Of a stretch of DNA of 64,000 bases, positions 8,449 to 17,167 are shown one piece after another. Location: positions 31,689-95,688 of the forward strand of contig NZ_JAPCHW010000016.1 of assembly GCF_026107515.2 (NCBI RefSeq), written 5' to 3'. Each line of letters starts with the position of its first letter. Within the stretch, counting starts at the first letter, position 1. This DNA comes from Glutamicibacter sp. MNS18. GTDB lineage: Bacteria > Actinomycetota > Actinomycetes > Actinomycetales > Micrococcaceae. The position numbers were made by a program, and so were the translations under genes. The notes under the pieces are model-generated. The model made no database searches, was not told where the DNA came from, and was given only the letters and a program-made list of their open reading frames with translations.

Positions 8449-8601
8449 ATGGACCAGGACAGTTTTTCCATTAATCTTCAGAAGGTCATGACGGGCGACC
8501 AGGTATGCCGTGACGGTTCCTGCTTCGTTCCGCAGCCGGTTTCCGCGGAAGCTAGTCCACTTGATCCAGCAGGTAGTCCCGAAGCACAACCGCGTGATTG
8601 A
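8449..8601 (+). CDS. Possible small protein with a CxxxxC motif
   Basis: A 50-codon ORF (ATG 8449) with AAAGG 8 bases upstream and tandem palindromes in front of it. It reads MDQDSFSINLQKVMTGDQVC then RDGSCFVPQPVS and a proline-rich tail. The two cysteines (C-RDGS-C) resemble a short metal site or a peptide core. Its last 50 bases run antisense to the end of the DUF488 gene, which weakens the case. I do not recognise it and no peptide-modifying enzyme lies nearby. Confidence 0.35.
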   Translation: MDQDSFSINLQKVMTGDQVCRDGSCFVPQPVSAEASPLDPAGSPEAQPRD

Positions 8602-8914
8602 CCTTTTCGTCCTTCGCCGCATATAGCAGGGTGACTGTCTGCTGGGCGTCGAGGACTTCGAGGAACTCGTCGACATGGGGGTTCTGGTCCAGTTCGCGAC
8701 GGTAGAACCGGGCGAACTCCGCAAAACGTTCCGGATCATGGTTCCAGCCCTTGCGCAGGTCGCTGGATGGTGCCAGCGACTTGCCCCATTGATCCAGTTG
8801 CGCATCGACCTTGGTCATGCCCCGTGGCCACAGCCGGTCAACCAGGACCCGGTAGCCGTCTTCCGCGCCTGGTGCGGCATAGATCCGCTTGATTTTCAGA
8901 ATTGCACTCATCAT
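8552..8914 (-). CDS. DUF488 family protein
   Basis: About 120 residues from ATG 8914, with AAAGGCGG just ahead; an in-frame ATG at 8935 would add seven residues. The family signature is clear: RIYAAPGAEDGYRVLVDRLWPRGMTK, then WGKSLAPSSDLRKGWNHDPERFAEFARFYRREL and a C-terminal VTLLYAAKDEKVNHAVVLRDYL. DUF488 proteins are small, widespread and of unknown biochemical role, sometimes encoded next to redox or heme proteins. Monocistronic here. Confidence 0.9.
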   Translation of the reverse strand: MMSAILKIKRIYAAPGAEDGYRVLVDRLWPRGMTKVDAQLDQWGKSLAPSSDLRKGWNHDPERFAEFARFYRRELDQNPHVDEFLEVLDAQQTVTLLYAAKDEKVNHAVVLRDYLLDQVD

Positions 8915-9178
8915 GTCCGCCTTTCCATCCTCCATCTTCAGCCTACTCCCGGCCGTCGGGCAGTGCCCCCAGGGGCTCTTGGCGGGCGATGCGCAGGGCG
9001 CCGGTGACCGGTGAAGGCCCCGCCAGTGAAGTCGCCAGCTAAATATCCGATTGCCTGTTATCTATTGCATGTTGAGTAGGCTAATCTGTAAATAGTTGTG
9101 GTGTAAGCCGCAACCGACGCTGAACCATCTCGCTTGGCCGATTGTGAGCCAAACACACAGTATTCGGGAGGACATCTT

Positions 9179-9628
9179 ATGTCTGACAAAGGGCCGGAGC
9201 ACGCACAGTCCGAGTCTGTCACTGAAACGACCAGTATTGCGTTGCCTGCGCAGAGTCGACCTTCCGAACCCTCGGTGATTTTTAATCTCAACGAAGACGA
9301 GCGGCGCGCGGTCGCGGCACTCCCTGAGGGATCCGCGTTGCTCATCGCACACACGGGTCCGAACCAAGGCGCACGCTTTCTGCTGGACAAGGACAAGAAT
9401 ATTGCCGGGCGCCACGTGAATGCCGATATTTTCCTGGATGATGTCACCGTCTCGCGGCGTCATGCGTCTTTCGACCGTGTCGAGAACGGTTTCCGGCTCA
9501 ATGACATCGGATCATTGAACGGAACCTACATCAACGGTGACCGGGTGGACAGCGTTTTGCTGTCCAATGGCGTCCAGGTGCAGATTGGAAAGTTCCGTTT
9601 GAACTTCTACCAGGGCATTCCGGCGTAA
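9179..9628 (+). CDS. garA: FHA-domain regulator of 2-oxoglutarate metabolism (GarA/OdhI)
   Basis: GarA (OdhI in Corynebacterium) binds and inhibits 2-oxoglutarate dehydrogenase/Kgd when unphosphorylated and is switched off by Ser/Thr kinases acting on an N-terminal ETTS motif. The 149-residue product has that motif at residues 16-19 and a full FHA domain in its second half: GARFLLDKDKNIAGRHVNAD, then DVTVSRRHASF and GSLNGTYINGDRV. ATG 9179 is chosen over an upstream in-frame start at 9134 because GGGAGGA precedes it at the right distance and the N-terminus then matches the family. It is followed by the MerR, DUF151 and MerR genes in the same order as Mycobacterium Rv1827-Rv1830. Its target kgd is in this window at 52.7-56.5 kb. 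Confidence 0.95.
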   Translation: MSDKGPEHAQSESVTETTSIALPAQSRPSEPSVIFNLNEDERRAVAALPEGSALLIAHTGPNQGARFLLDKDKNIAGRHVNADIFLDDVTVSRRHASFDRVENGFRLNDIGSLNGTYINGDRVDSVLLSNGVQVQIGKFRLNFYQGIPA

Positions 9629-9712
9629 GATCATCGTAGAAGTAAAATTGTGATTGATGTTGGCCCCCGGAGCCAACTGTCTGGGATGTAACCGAGGTGT
9701 GGACCGTTGCCG

Positions 9713-10462
9713 ATGTTTGATGCAGTACGAAGCCCTCGGCTCGAGGCGGCGCGTCACGAGCCGACCCGTGCGGCGGCATTAAATATCGGTGAGGTTCTTT
9801 CCGAGCTCAAGCCGGAATTTCCCCGCGTTACCGCCTCGAAGATCCGTTTCCTTGAAGACAAGGGGCTGATCATTCCGCAGCGCACCAGCGCGGGATACCG
9901 CAAGTACACGCCGGCCGATGTCAACCGCCTGCGGTTCATTCTTGCCGTCCAGCGCGACCAGTACCTGCCGCTGAAGGTCATCAAGGACCACCTTGACGCG
10001 GTGGACCGTGGTGATGCCCCGGATTCCCTGCCCGGAGGGGCTCCCAACGCCCCGCAGCTGGTCGATACCCGGATGGGTGAACAGGCCGAGAAGCACAGTC
10101 GGCCGGTGTCCCAGGCCGAACTACAGGGAATGACCGGTGCCGGCCCCGAACTGATCAGTCAGCTGGAAAACTTCGGGCTTATCGAGCCGGAAGCCGGGCT
10201 CTACGATGAGAACTGCATCCAGGTCACCAAATCCGCGGTGTCCTTGGCTAGCCATGGCGTGGAACCGCGCCACCTGCGGCAGTTCCGGCTGGCCGCCGAA
10301 CGCGAGTTCGCCTTGATCGAGTCCATCGTGGGCGCCGATGCCAAACGCCCCGACATCGCCGCACGCGCCCGCGCTGCGGAAGAAGCCCGTGAAATCGGTG
10401 AACAGTGCCTCCAACTGCACGATGCCCTGGTGCAGCGTGCTATTTCCCAGCTGGATCGCTAG
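9713..10462 (+). CDS. ftsR: MerR-family regulator, FtsR/Rv1828-like
   Basis: About 249 residues from ATG 9713; an in-frame TTG at 9707 is also possible. A MerR winged helix-turn-helix occupies the first third: LNIGEVLSELKPEFPRVTASKIRFLEDKGLIIPQRTSAGYRKYTPADVNRLRFILAVQRDQYLPLKVIKDHL. The C-terminal part (LQGMTGAGPELISQLENFGLI) resembles a second DNA-binding-like fold seen in this subfamily. The homolog lies after odhI in Corynebacterium, where FtsR activates ftsZ. It carries no obvious metal-binding cysteines. It sits 80 bases after garA and may be cotranscribed with it. Confidence 0.85.
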   Translation: MFDAVRSPRLEAARHEPTRAAALNIGEVLSELKPEFPRVTASKIRFLEDKGLIIPQRTSAGYRKYTPADVNRLRFILAVQRDQYLPLKVIKDHLDAVDRGDAPDSLPGGAPNAPQLVDTRMGEQAEKHSRPVSQAELQGMTGAGPELISQLENFGLIEPEAGLYDENCIQVTKSAVSLASHGVEPRHLRQFRLAAEREFALIESIVGADAKRPDIAARARAAEEAREIGEQCLQLHDALVQRAISQLDR

Positions 10463-10506
10463 GCTGGCCAGAAGCGTTTCACACCCGATCTTGAGGGGGT
10501 AGGTGA

Positions 10507-10986
10507 ATGTTCGAACTTGAATTCGCCGGGATCAGAATACAGTTGCCGTCGAATCAGCCGCTACTGCTGCTGAAGCATCCTGGGCGAAACCTCTATCTCC
10601 CGTTGTGGATCGGCGCGCCCGAAGCGTCGGCCATCGCCATGTCCGAACAGGGGTTGACCCCGCCGCGGCCGATGACACACGACCTGATGATCAACGTCTT
10701 CGAGGCGATGAAAGTCCAGCTGGAGCGGGTCGAGATCGTATCGGTGGACAACGCCATCTTCACCGCCGAACTGGTGCTTTCCAACGGGCTGCGAATCGAT
10801 TCGCGGTCCTCGGATGCCGTCGCCTTGGCTGTGCGGGCCCATTGCCCGATCCTGTGCACCGACGAGGTGCTGCAAACGGCGGGGGTGGCGATTGAAAGTT
10901 CCAGCGACGAAGAGCCCCCGGAGGAACAAATGCGCGAGTTCCGTGAGTTTCTGGACAACATCGATCCCGAGGACTTTTCCACCTAG
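10507..10986 (+). CDS. DUF151 bifunctional nuclease family protein (Rv1829-like)
   Basis: A 159-residue DUF151/BFN protein. Family features are LLKHPGRNLYLPLWIGAPEASAIAMSEQG at about 22-50, then HDLMINVFEAMKVQLERVEIVSVDNAIFTAELVL and the core SSDAVALAVRAHCPILCTDEVL. The acidic tail (SSSDEEPPEEQMREF) is usual for actinobacterial members. Some plant homologs have RNase and DNase activity; bacterial function is not settled. Its place between the two MerR genes is strongly conserved in actinobacteria and is the best guide to orthology. Confidence 0.9.
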   Translation: MFELEFAGIRIQLPSNQPLLLLKHPGRNLYLPLWIGAPEASAIAMSEQGLTPPRPMTHDLMINVFEAMKVQLERVEIVSVDNAIFTAELVLSNGLRIDSRSSDAVALAVRAHCPILCTDEVLQTAGVAIESSSDEEPPEEQMREFREFLDNIDPEDFST

Positions 10987-11019
10987 GATTCCGCCTCGTG
11001 TTCGGTTCGCGACACGCCC

Positions 11020-11034
11020 TCAAGTAATACTTGA
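11020..11034. promoter_or_regulatory. Inverted repeat in the promoter of the second MerR gene
   Basis: TCAAGTA-A-TACTTGA is a perfect 7-1-7 inverted repeat, with CC before and AGG after that partly extend the symmetry. It lies 152 bases ahead of the MerR gene starting at 11186. A MerR-type dimer site, perhaps for self-control, is the simplest reading. Confidence 0.45.
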
Positions 11035-11185
11035 AGGTCTTTGACCTATCCCCGATATCGCCGTACCGTCAAATCATAGGGATTCACACATTTGAATCTG
11101 GTAACGGGCTTTCATCACTCGCACGTTGGAACCAGCGATACCGTCCCTGCCGAATTTGAATGCGTTAGAAGCAAGGAGTAATTGG

Positions 11186-11776
11186 ATGGACTCTCGCGAT
11201 ACCGGGGATCAACAGCCGGTTGCTGGTCACATGCAACGATCCAACACTCAGGGCCTGCTTTTCACCGACGACCTGCCGCAGCTGGATGAACATGCCGGTT
11301 ACCGCGGACCGATCGTCTGCAAGGCAGCTGGCATTACCTATCGGCAATTGGACTACTGGGCACGTACCGGGCTGGTAGAGCCCGGCGTGCGCGGTGCCAA
11401 GGGTTCAGGTTCACAGCGCCTGTACTCCTTCCGCGATATCTTGGTGCTCAAAGTCGTCAAACGGCTGCTCGACACCGGGGTTTCACTACAGCAGATCCGT
11501 ACCGCCGTCTTGCACCTGCGCGAGCGCGGGGTCGAGGACCTGGCCCAAATCACGCTGATGAGCGACGGTGCCTCGGTGTACGAATGCACCAGCGCCGACG
11601 AGGTCATCGACCTGGTCCAGGCCGGCCAAGGCGTATTCGGCATCGCCGTGGGCCGGGTCTGGCGCGAGGTCGAAGGGTCACTGGCCCAGCTACCCAGCGA
11701 AAGCTCGGCCGAACCACACCCGCATGATGAACTGGCTGCGCGCCGTGCAGCGAAGGCCAAGCTGAACGCCGGCTAA
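11186..11776 (+). CDS. MerR-family regulator, Rv1830-like
   Basis: A 196-residue MerR protein started at ATG 11186, with a textbook AAGGAG at 11173-11178; an upstream in-frame start at 11126 lacks such a site. The DNA-binding part reads GPIVCKAAGITYRQLDYWARTGLVEP, then GSQRLYSFRDILVLKVVKRLLDTGVSLQQIRTAVLHLRERG (about 40-115). Its C-terminal half is a small ligand-binding-like domain (VYECTSADEVIDLVQAGQGVFGIAVGRVW). It completes the conserved garA-MerR-DUF151-MerR block. A strong hairpin follows the stop. Confidence 0.9.
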   Translation: MDSRDTGDQQPVAGHMQRSNTQGLLFTDDLPQLDEHAGYRGPIVCKAAGITYRQLDYWARTGLVEPGVRGAKGSGSQRLYSFRDILVLKVVKRLLDTGVSLQQIRTAVLHLRERGVEDLAQITLMSDGASVYECTSADEVIDLVQAGQGVFGIAVGRVWREVEGSLAQLPSESSAEPHPHDELAARRAAKAKLNAG

Positions 11777-11794
11777 AGCCACAATCCGCCAGTG

Positions 11795-11840
11795 CCAAGG
11801 CTGCGAACCGTCCCTGAAAGGGAACGGTTCGCGGCCTTGG
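11795..11840. terminator. Terminator between convergent MerR and ParA genes
   Basis: Arms CCAAGGCTGCGAACCGTCCC (11795-11814) and its near complement (11820-11840), with one bulge and one wobble, around a short loop. It lies between converging genes and may work in both directions. Confidence 0.75.
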
Positions 11841-11876
11841 TCGTTCCCCGGGACACGCGGTGCCCGGTGAGCCGCG

Positions 11877-12695
11877 CTAGGCCGTACGTGCGGTCTTGTC
11901 GGTAGCCATGACTTCCTTGAGCAGGGCATCGAATTGGGCCACGATCGGTCCGGTCGACTTGCTCGGCCAATGGTGCACCGAGTAGGCCGCGCCCTGGATC
12001 TGCTGCCATTCCGGATGCTCGGGAATCTCCGGGGTGAGCATGTTGGCGCCGAACATCTGGCGCATTTCGTTAATGCGGAAGGTGTGCTCGGCCGAATCCT
12101 TGCGGACCCGGTTGGCGACCACTTTCACCGGACCCAGGGTCGGGGCGAATTCCTGGCGGAACAACTCCAGCGCGCGCTGGGTGCGTTCGGTGCCGGCTAC
12201 CGAGAACAGGCTCGGTTCGGCCACCAGCAACAGCTGATCCGAGGCACTCCATGCCATGCGGGTCAGCCCGTTCAGCGACGGGGGGCAGTCGATCAGCACC
12301 AGTTGGTAACCCGAGGTGCGGCCCAAAAGCTGGGTCAGGCGTCGCAGATCGCGGGTGCGCAGGTCCGGGCGGTCATAGATGCCGGTATAGGCATCACCCA
12401 CCGCCACATCGAGGACGGGGATGCGGGTGCGGGATTTCTTCTCGGCCGCCTTGGATTGCCATGCGCTGGCCGCGACATTGTCCTGCAGTTTCGCCCGACG
12501 TGCGTTCTTCAGCATCTGGCCGATGGTCTGCTTGTTGTCCGAGCGAACACCCAGTCCGGTACTGGCATCGGCATGCGGGTCGAGGTCGATCACCAGGGTG
12601 GGGATCCCAGCGGCCAGCGCCGCCGACGCCAAACCGAGAGTTACCGAGGTCTTTCCCACGCCACCCTTGAGGCTGCTGATGCTCACTACGTGCAC
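11877..12695 (-). CDS. ParA/MinD-family ATPase
   Basis: A 272-residue P-loop ATPase from GTG 12695; an in-frame start at 12716 would add seven residues. VHVVSISSLKGGVGKTS carries the deviant Walker A motif of ParA proteins, VLIDCPPSL holds the Walker B aspartate, and TLVIDLDPHADASTGLG holds the switch I region. The C-terminus is family-typical. No ParB gene or parS-like repeat lies nearby, so it is a lone chromosomal ParA-like protein rather than the parAB pair. Orphan ParA proteins often position other cargo. It is divergent from pyc. Confidence 0.85.
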   Translation of the reverse strand: MHVVSISSLKGGVGKTSVTLGLASAALAAGIPTLVIDLDPHADASTGLGVRSDNKQTIGQMLKNARRAKLQDNVAASAWQSKAAEKKSRTRIPVLDVAVGDAYTGIYDRPDLRTRDLRRLTQLLGRTSGYQLVLIDCPPSLNGLTRMAWSASDQLLLVAEPSLFSVAGTERTQRALELFRQEFAPTLGPVKVVANRVRKDSAEHTFRINEMRQMFGANMLTPEIPEHPEWQQIQGAAYSVHHWPSKSTGPIVAQFDALLKEVMATDKTARTA

Positions 12696-12858
12696 GGAAC
12701 AGACCACGCCTTTCACTGCTCGCTGAATGTTGCTATCGCCGGGACTTAATCTCTATTTATCATAGTCGGCTTCGGGCAAAAACCCCGAGTCCGCAACGTG
12801 GGATTCGCCTCCCGTGTCCGTGGACCGGGAAAGTTACGGAAATTGACCCTCATGACAT

Positions 12859-12873
12859 TGTGGTCTGACCACA
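12859..12873. promoter_or_regulatory. GntR/FadR-type operator upstream of pyc
   Basis: TGTGGTC-T-GACCACA is a perfect 7-1-7 inverted repeat. Its core TGGTCTGACCA fits TNGTNNNACNA, the consensus of GntR regulators of the FCD class (LldR, PdhR and FadR types). It lies about 165 bases ahead of pyc in the pyc-parA divergent region. A weak -10 (TATGGT, 12910-12915) lies downstream. No GntR gene is in the window. Confidence 0.6.
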
Positions 12874-13038
12874 TAGGGACTTTTTTGTGCATCGTGCCCC
12901 AAGTCACTGTATGGTGTTTTCCTAAGTGCTCGACAACGAGCCACTTCCCACGCTCTGCACCGCCGGCAGCCGCGGCGAAACCCTGGAAATCCAGGGGATT
13001 CCCGGGTCGGGGGTGCGCCGAATTGATGTAGGAATGCG

Positions 13039-16000
13039 ATGTTTGAAAAGATCCTGGTAGCAAACCGCGGTGAGATCGCCATCCGTGCTTTCCGCGCTTC
13101 CAACGAGCTCGAGGCAAAAACCGTTGCCGTCTACCCCTACGAAGACCGCAACTCGATTCACCGGCAAAAGGCCGACGAGGCCTACCGTATTGGTGAAGAA
13201 GGTCACCCCGTACGTGCCTACCTGGACATAGAGGAAGTTATCCGCGTCGCCAAGGAAGCCGGCGCGGACGCCATCTACCCGGGGTACGGATTCCTCAGCG
13301 AGAATCCGGAGCTCTCCCGTGCCGCCGCCGAGAACGGGATCAAGTTCATCGGCCCCTCGGCCGATGTGCTGGAACTGGCAGGAAACAAGGTGGCTGCGCT
13401 CAAGGCCGCCCGCGAGGCCGGTATCCCGGTCCTGGCTTCCACCGAGCCCAGCGATGATGTTCCCTGGCTGCTGGCGGAGGCAGAGAAGATCGGCTTCCCG
13501 ATCTTCGTCAAGGCTGTCGCCGGTGGTGGCGGACGCGGTATGCGCCGGGTGGACCGGCGTGAGGACCTGGACGAGTCGCTGAACGCGGCCATGCGCGAAG
13601 CCGGATCCGCCTTCGGAGACCCCACGGTCTTCCTGGAACAGGCCGTGTTGCGCCCTCGCCACATCGAGGTGCAGATCCTGGCCGACGAGCACGGCAACGT
13701 GGTGCACCTGCACGAGCGCGACTGCTCGCTGCAGCGGCGCCACCAGAAAGTCGTGGAGATCGCCCCGGCCCCGAATCTGGACGATTCAATCCGCCAGGCG
13801 CTGTTCCGCGACGCCGTCAAGTTCGCCAAGGCCCTGGGCTACCAGAACGCCGGCACCGTCGAGTTCCTGGTGGACACCGTCGGTGAGCGCGCCGGACAGC
13901 ACGTGTTCATCGAAATGAACCCGCGCATCCAGGTGGAGCACACGGTGACCGAGGAAGTCACCGACATCGACCTGGTGCAGGCGCAGATGCGGGTGGCCTC
14001 CGGCGCCACTCTCGATGAGCTGGGCATTCGCCAGGAGGACATCCAGGTCCGTGGCTGGGCCTTGCAGTCCCGCATCACCACCGAGGATCCTGCCAACGGT
14101 TTCCGCCCGGACGTGGGCACCATTACCGTGTACCGGTCCGCTGGCGGTTCGGGGGTGCGCCTGGATGGCGGCACCGTGTACACCGGGGCCGAGATCTCCC
14201 CGCACTTCGATTCGATGCTCGTCAAGCTCACCTGCCGTGGCCGCGACTTCGCCACCGCGGTGTCCCGCGCCCGGCGGGCCCTGGCCGAATTCCGCATCCG
14301 CGGGGTGGCCACGAACATCTCCTTCATCCAGAACGTGCTGGGCGACCCGGAATTCCTGGCCGGCAACGTGGCCACCGACTTCATCGACAAGCGTCCGGAG
14401 CTGCTTACCGCCAACCAGTCGCAGGACCGCGGCACCAAGGCGTTGAACTACCTGGCCGCGGTGACCGTCAACCAGCCGAACGGGCCGCGTGTCGAGGGTA
14501 TCGACCCGCGCAAGAAGCTGCCGGCCTTCCCCGGGGACAAGGCCTCCGAACCGGAGCGTTCGCCCTTCGACGGTCCGTCGCAGACCGAGCAGCCGCCGGC
14601 CGGCTGGCGCCAGGTGCTGCTGGAAAAGGGGCCGGAAGGTTTCGCCCAGGCGTTGCGGCAGTCCACCGCCGTGGCGGTGACCGATACGTCCTTCCGCGAC
14701 GCGCACCAGTCGCTGCTGGCCACCCGGGTGCGTACCCGTGACCTGCTGCACGCCGCACCGGCCTACGCCCACGTGCTGCCGCAGCTGTTCTCGATGGAAG
14801 CCTGGGGCGGGGCCACCTACGACGTATCCCTGCGGTTCCTGGGCGAGGATCCGTGGAAGCGCCTGGAACTGCTGCGTGCCGAGCTGCCGAACATCCCGCT
14901 GCAGATGCTGCTGCGAGGCCGTAACACGGTGGGCTACACCCCGTACCCGACCGAGGTCACCGACGTGTTCGTGGCCGAGGCCGCCAAGGCCGGCATCGAC
15001 ATCTTCCGTATCTTCGACGCGCTGAACGACATCGAGCAGATGACCCCGGCGATCAAGGCCGTGCGTGCCACCGGGACCGCGGTGGCCGAGGTGGCCCTGT
15101 GCTACACCGGCAACCTGCTCGACGCCAACGAGAAGCTCTACACCCTGGATTACTACCTGGAGCTGGCGCAGAAGATCGTGGATGCCGGGGCGCATATCCT
15201 GGCGATCAAGGACATGGCCGGGCTGCTGCGTCCGGCCGCGGCCAAGCTGCTGGTCAGCGCGCTGCGCGAACGTTTCGATGTGCCGGTGCACCTGCATACC
15301 CACGACACCGCCGGTGGCCAGCTGGCCACCTTGATGGCCGCGGTGGATGCCGGGGTGGATGCGGTGGACGTGGCCAGTGCCGCGATCGCCGGGACCACCT
15401 CCCAGCCTTCGGCCTCGGCCCTGGTGGCCGCGCTGGAGAACACCGAGCGCGATACCGGGATCCCGCTGGAGGCCGTGGCCTCCCTGGAACCCTACTGGGA
15501 AGCGGTCCGAGCGATGTACAAGCCGTTCGAGTCCGGGCTGCCGGCCCCGACCGGACGCGTCTACCAGCACGAGATCCCCGGCGGCCAGCTCTCGAATCTG
15601 CGCCAGCAGGCCATCGCGCTGGGCCTGGGGGAGCGCTTCGAGGCGATCGAGTCGATGTACGCCTCGGTGAACGCGATGCTGGGCAACCTGGTCAAGGTGA
15701 CCCCTTCCTCCAAGGTGGTGGGCGACCTGGCCCTGCAACTGGTCGGTTCCGGGGTGGCCGCGGCCGACTTCGAGGCCAACCCGCAGAACTACGACATCCC
15801 GGACTCGGTCATCCAGTTCCTCTCCGGGGAACTGGGCGACCCTCCGGGCGGCTGGCCGGAACCGTTCCGCACCAAGGCCCTGCAGGGCCGGACCGTGCGC
15901 CCGCAGGTGGAGGATCTCTCCGAACAGGATTCCGCGGCCCTGCATGCGGATTCGGCCACCGTGCGTGCCACGCTTAACCGGCTGCTGTTCGCCGGCCCGA

Positions 16001-16491
16001 CCCGCGACTACGAGTCCAGCGTCGAGAACTACGGCGACCTGTCGATCCTGCATACCCGCGACTACCTCTACGGCCTGGTGCCGGGCTTCGAGCATGTGGT
16101 CTCGCTGGGCAAGGGCGTGCGCCTGCTGGTCAAGCTGGTCTCGATCTCCGAGCCGGATGAGAAGGGCATGCGGTCGGTGGTGGTCACCCTCAACGGCCAG
16201 CAGCGCCAGTTGCTGGCCCGCGACGAATCGGTGGAATCCACCGTCAAGACCGCGCCGAAGGCCGATCCGAACAACAAGGGACATGTTGCCGCCCCGTTCG
16301 CCGGGGCCGTGACCGTGGCCGTGCAGGCCGGGGACTGGGTGGAAGCCGGGCAATCGGTGGCAACCATCGAGGCCATGAAGATGGAGGCCGGAATCACCGC
16401 CAACGTCTCGGGCACGGTTTCCGAGGTCACCCTGGATGGCACCAGCCAGGTCCAGGGTGGCGACCTGCTGCTGGTCATCAAGCCGGAGTAG
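13039..16491 (+). CDS. pyc: Pyruvate carboxylase
   Basis: Carboxylates pyruvate to oxaloacetate with ATP, bicarbonate and biotin, refilling the TCA cycle. The 1150-residue chain has the full single-polypeptide layout: biotin carboxylase domain at 1-450 (MFEKILVANRGEIAIRAFRA, KAVAGGGGRGMR, EMNPRIQVEHTVTEE), carboxyltransferase at about 540-810 (VAVTDTSFRDAHQSLLATRVRTRD, AIKDMAGLL, HTHDTAGG), the allosteric linker, and a C-terminal biotin carrier with EAMKMEAG, the biotinylated lysine being K1114. Start ATG 13039 follows AGGAA. It is monocistronic, with a GntR-type operator upstream and a strong terminator after it, so control by carbon source (lactate or pyruvate) is plausible. Confidence 0.98.
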   Translation: MFEKILVANRGEIAIRAFRASNELEAKTVAVYPYEDRNSIHRQKADEAYRIGEEGHPVRAYLDIEEVIRVAKEAGADAIYPGYGFLSENPELSRAAAENGIKFIGPSADVLELAGNKVAALKAAREAGIPVLASTEPSDDVPWLLAEAEKIGFPIFVKAVAGGGGRGMRRVDRREDLDESLNAAMREAGSAFGDPTVFLEQAVLRPRHIEVQILADEHGNVVHLHERDCSLQRRHQKVVEIAPAPNLDDSIRQALFRDAVKFAKALGYQNAGTVEFLVDTVGERAGQHVFIEMNPRIQVEHTVTEEVTDIDLVQAQMRVASGATLDELGIRQEDIQVRGWALQSRITTEDPANGFRPDVGTITVYRSAGGSGVRLDGGTVYTGAEISPHFDSMLVKLTCRGRDFATAVSRARRALAEFRIRGVATNISFIQNVLGDPEFLAGNVATDFIDKRPELLTANQSQDRGTKALNYLAAVTVNQPNGPRVEGIDPRKKLPAFPGDKASEPERSPFDGPSQTEQPPAGWRQVLLEKGPEGFAQALRQSTAVAVTDTSFRDAHQSLLATRVRTRDLLHAAPAYAHVLPQLFSMEAWGGATYDVSLRFLGEDPWKRLELLRAELPNIPLQMLLRGRNTVGYTPYPTEVTDVFVAEAAKAGIDIFRIFDALNDIEQMTPAIKAVRATGTAVAEVALCYTGNLLDANEKLYTLDYYLELAQKIVDAGAHILAIKDMAGLLRPAAAKLLVSALRERFDVPVHLHTHDTAGGQLATLMAAVDAGVDAVDVASAAIAGTTSQPSASALVAALENTERDTGIPLEAVASLEPYWEAVRAMYKPFESGLPAPTGRVYQHEIPGGQLSNLRQQAIALGLGERFEAIESMYASVNAMLGNLVKVTPSSKVVGDLALQLVGSGVAAADFEANPQNYDIPDSVIQFLSGELGDPPGGWPEPFRTKALQGRTVRPQVEDLSEQDSAALHADSATVRATLNRLLFAGPTRDYESSVENYGDLSILHTRDYLYGLVPGFEHVVSLGKGVRLLVKLVSISEPDEKGMRSVVVTLNGQQRQLLARDESVESTVKTAPKADPNNKGHVAAPFAGAVTVAVQAGDWVEAGQSVATIEAMKMEAGITANVSGTVSEVTLDGTSQVQGGDLLLVIKPE

Positions 16492-16514
16492 CCGCCGGCG
16501 GGAACATCGCGGAC

Positions 16515-16553
16515 CCCAGGGGCCGGTGGCGCTTGGCGTCACCGGCCCCTGGG
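16515..16553 (+). terminator. Terminator of pyc
   Basis: Seventeen-base arms at 16515-16531 and 16537-16553 (CCCAGGGGCCGGTGGCG against its complement, one wobble) with loop CTTGG, shortly after the pyc stop. Confidence 0.8.
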
Positions 16554-16618
16554 CCGTTCGGGCTACAGTGGAAGCCGGCCACCAGATGGCTGCGGTCCCA
16601 GAACGAAGGAGTCAGTTG

Positions 16619-17167
16619 ATGGGGTGGATACCCAAACCCGGATCAGGTACCCGTGCCGCCACAGGCCGCGCAGCGCAGCTTGGCGCGCAGGTGGCCGAAC
16701 GCCATCCCGAGCTCGGGGTCTTGCTGTTCGGACTCGACGCGGACCTGGATCCGCAGCGGCTACGGGTGCGGTTGGCGGCCCAGCTGGCCGAGGTGGGGGT
16801 CACCTGCCGGATCTCGGTGGCCGGCCCCAACCGGGTGCAGGCGGTGCTATCCGGGGCGATGCCCCGGCAGGGGCAGGTGCTGGTGGTGCTGGCCCGCAGT
16901 GACCAGACGGCTCAGGACCGGCTGATGGATCTGGTGGAGTGGCTCATCGCCAACGGGCGTGAACCGCTGGCCAGGCACCTGGTGTTCGTGCCGGTGGGGC
17001 CGAGCCGGACAGTGGCCGGGTCCTTCCCCTTCCGGCACGTGCCCCTGGCCACCCTGGAACCGGGTTTAACGGCCCGAGGCGGTGCGCCAGGTAGCTGGCG
17101 CACCGCCTCGGGACAGCGCGAGCAGTTGCTGCTCGCGGTGCTGGATCAGGCCCTGGGCTTGGAGTAG
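16619..17167 (+). CDS. Hypothetical protein, no recognised family
   Basis: A 182-residue soluble protein from ATG 16619, chosen because AAGGAG lies at 16606-16611; the longer open frame from 16436 would overlap the pyc end and its terminator. Visible features are alternating hydrophobic strands (LGVLLFGLDADL, GQVLVVLARSD, HLVFVPVGPS) and helices, suggesting an alpha/beta fold, with no cysteines beyond one and no membrane helix. It converges on fadD15 and overlaps its end by 22 bases. Function unknown. Confidence 0.6.
   Translation: MGWIPKPGSGTRAATGRAAQLGAQVAERHPELGVLLFGLDADLDPQRLRVRLAAQLAEVGVTCRISVAGPNRVQAVLSGAMPRQGQVLVVLARSDQTAQDRLMDLVEWLIANGREPLARHLVFVPVGPSRTVAGSFPFRHVPLATLEPGLTARGGAPGSWRTASGQREQLLLAVLDQALGLE

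Noticed and set aside
13786-16542. 918-codon open frame antisense to pyc
   Set aside because: It is the usual long shadow frame produced by high-GC codon use on the opposite strand of a certain gene. Its Gly/His/Gln-rich translation shows no domain.
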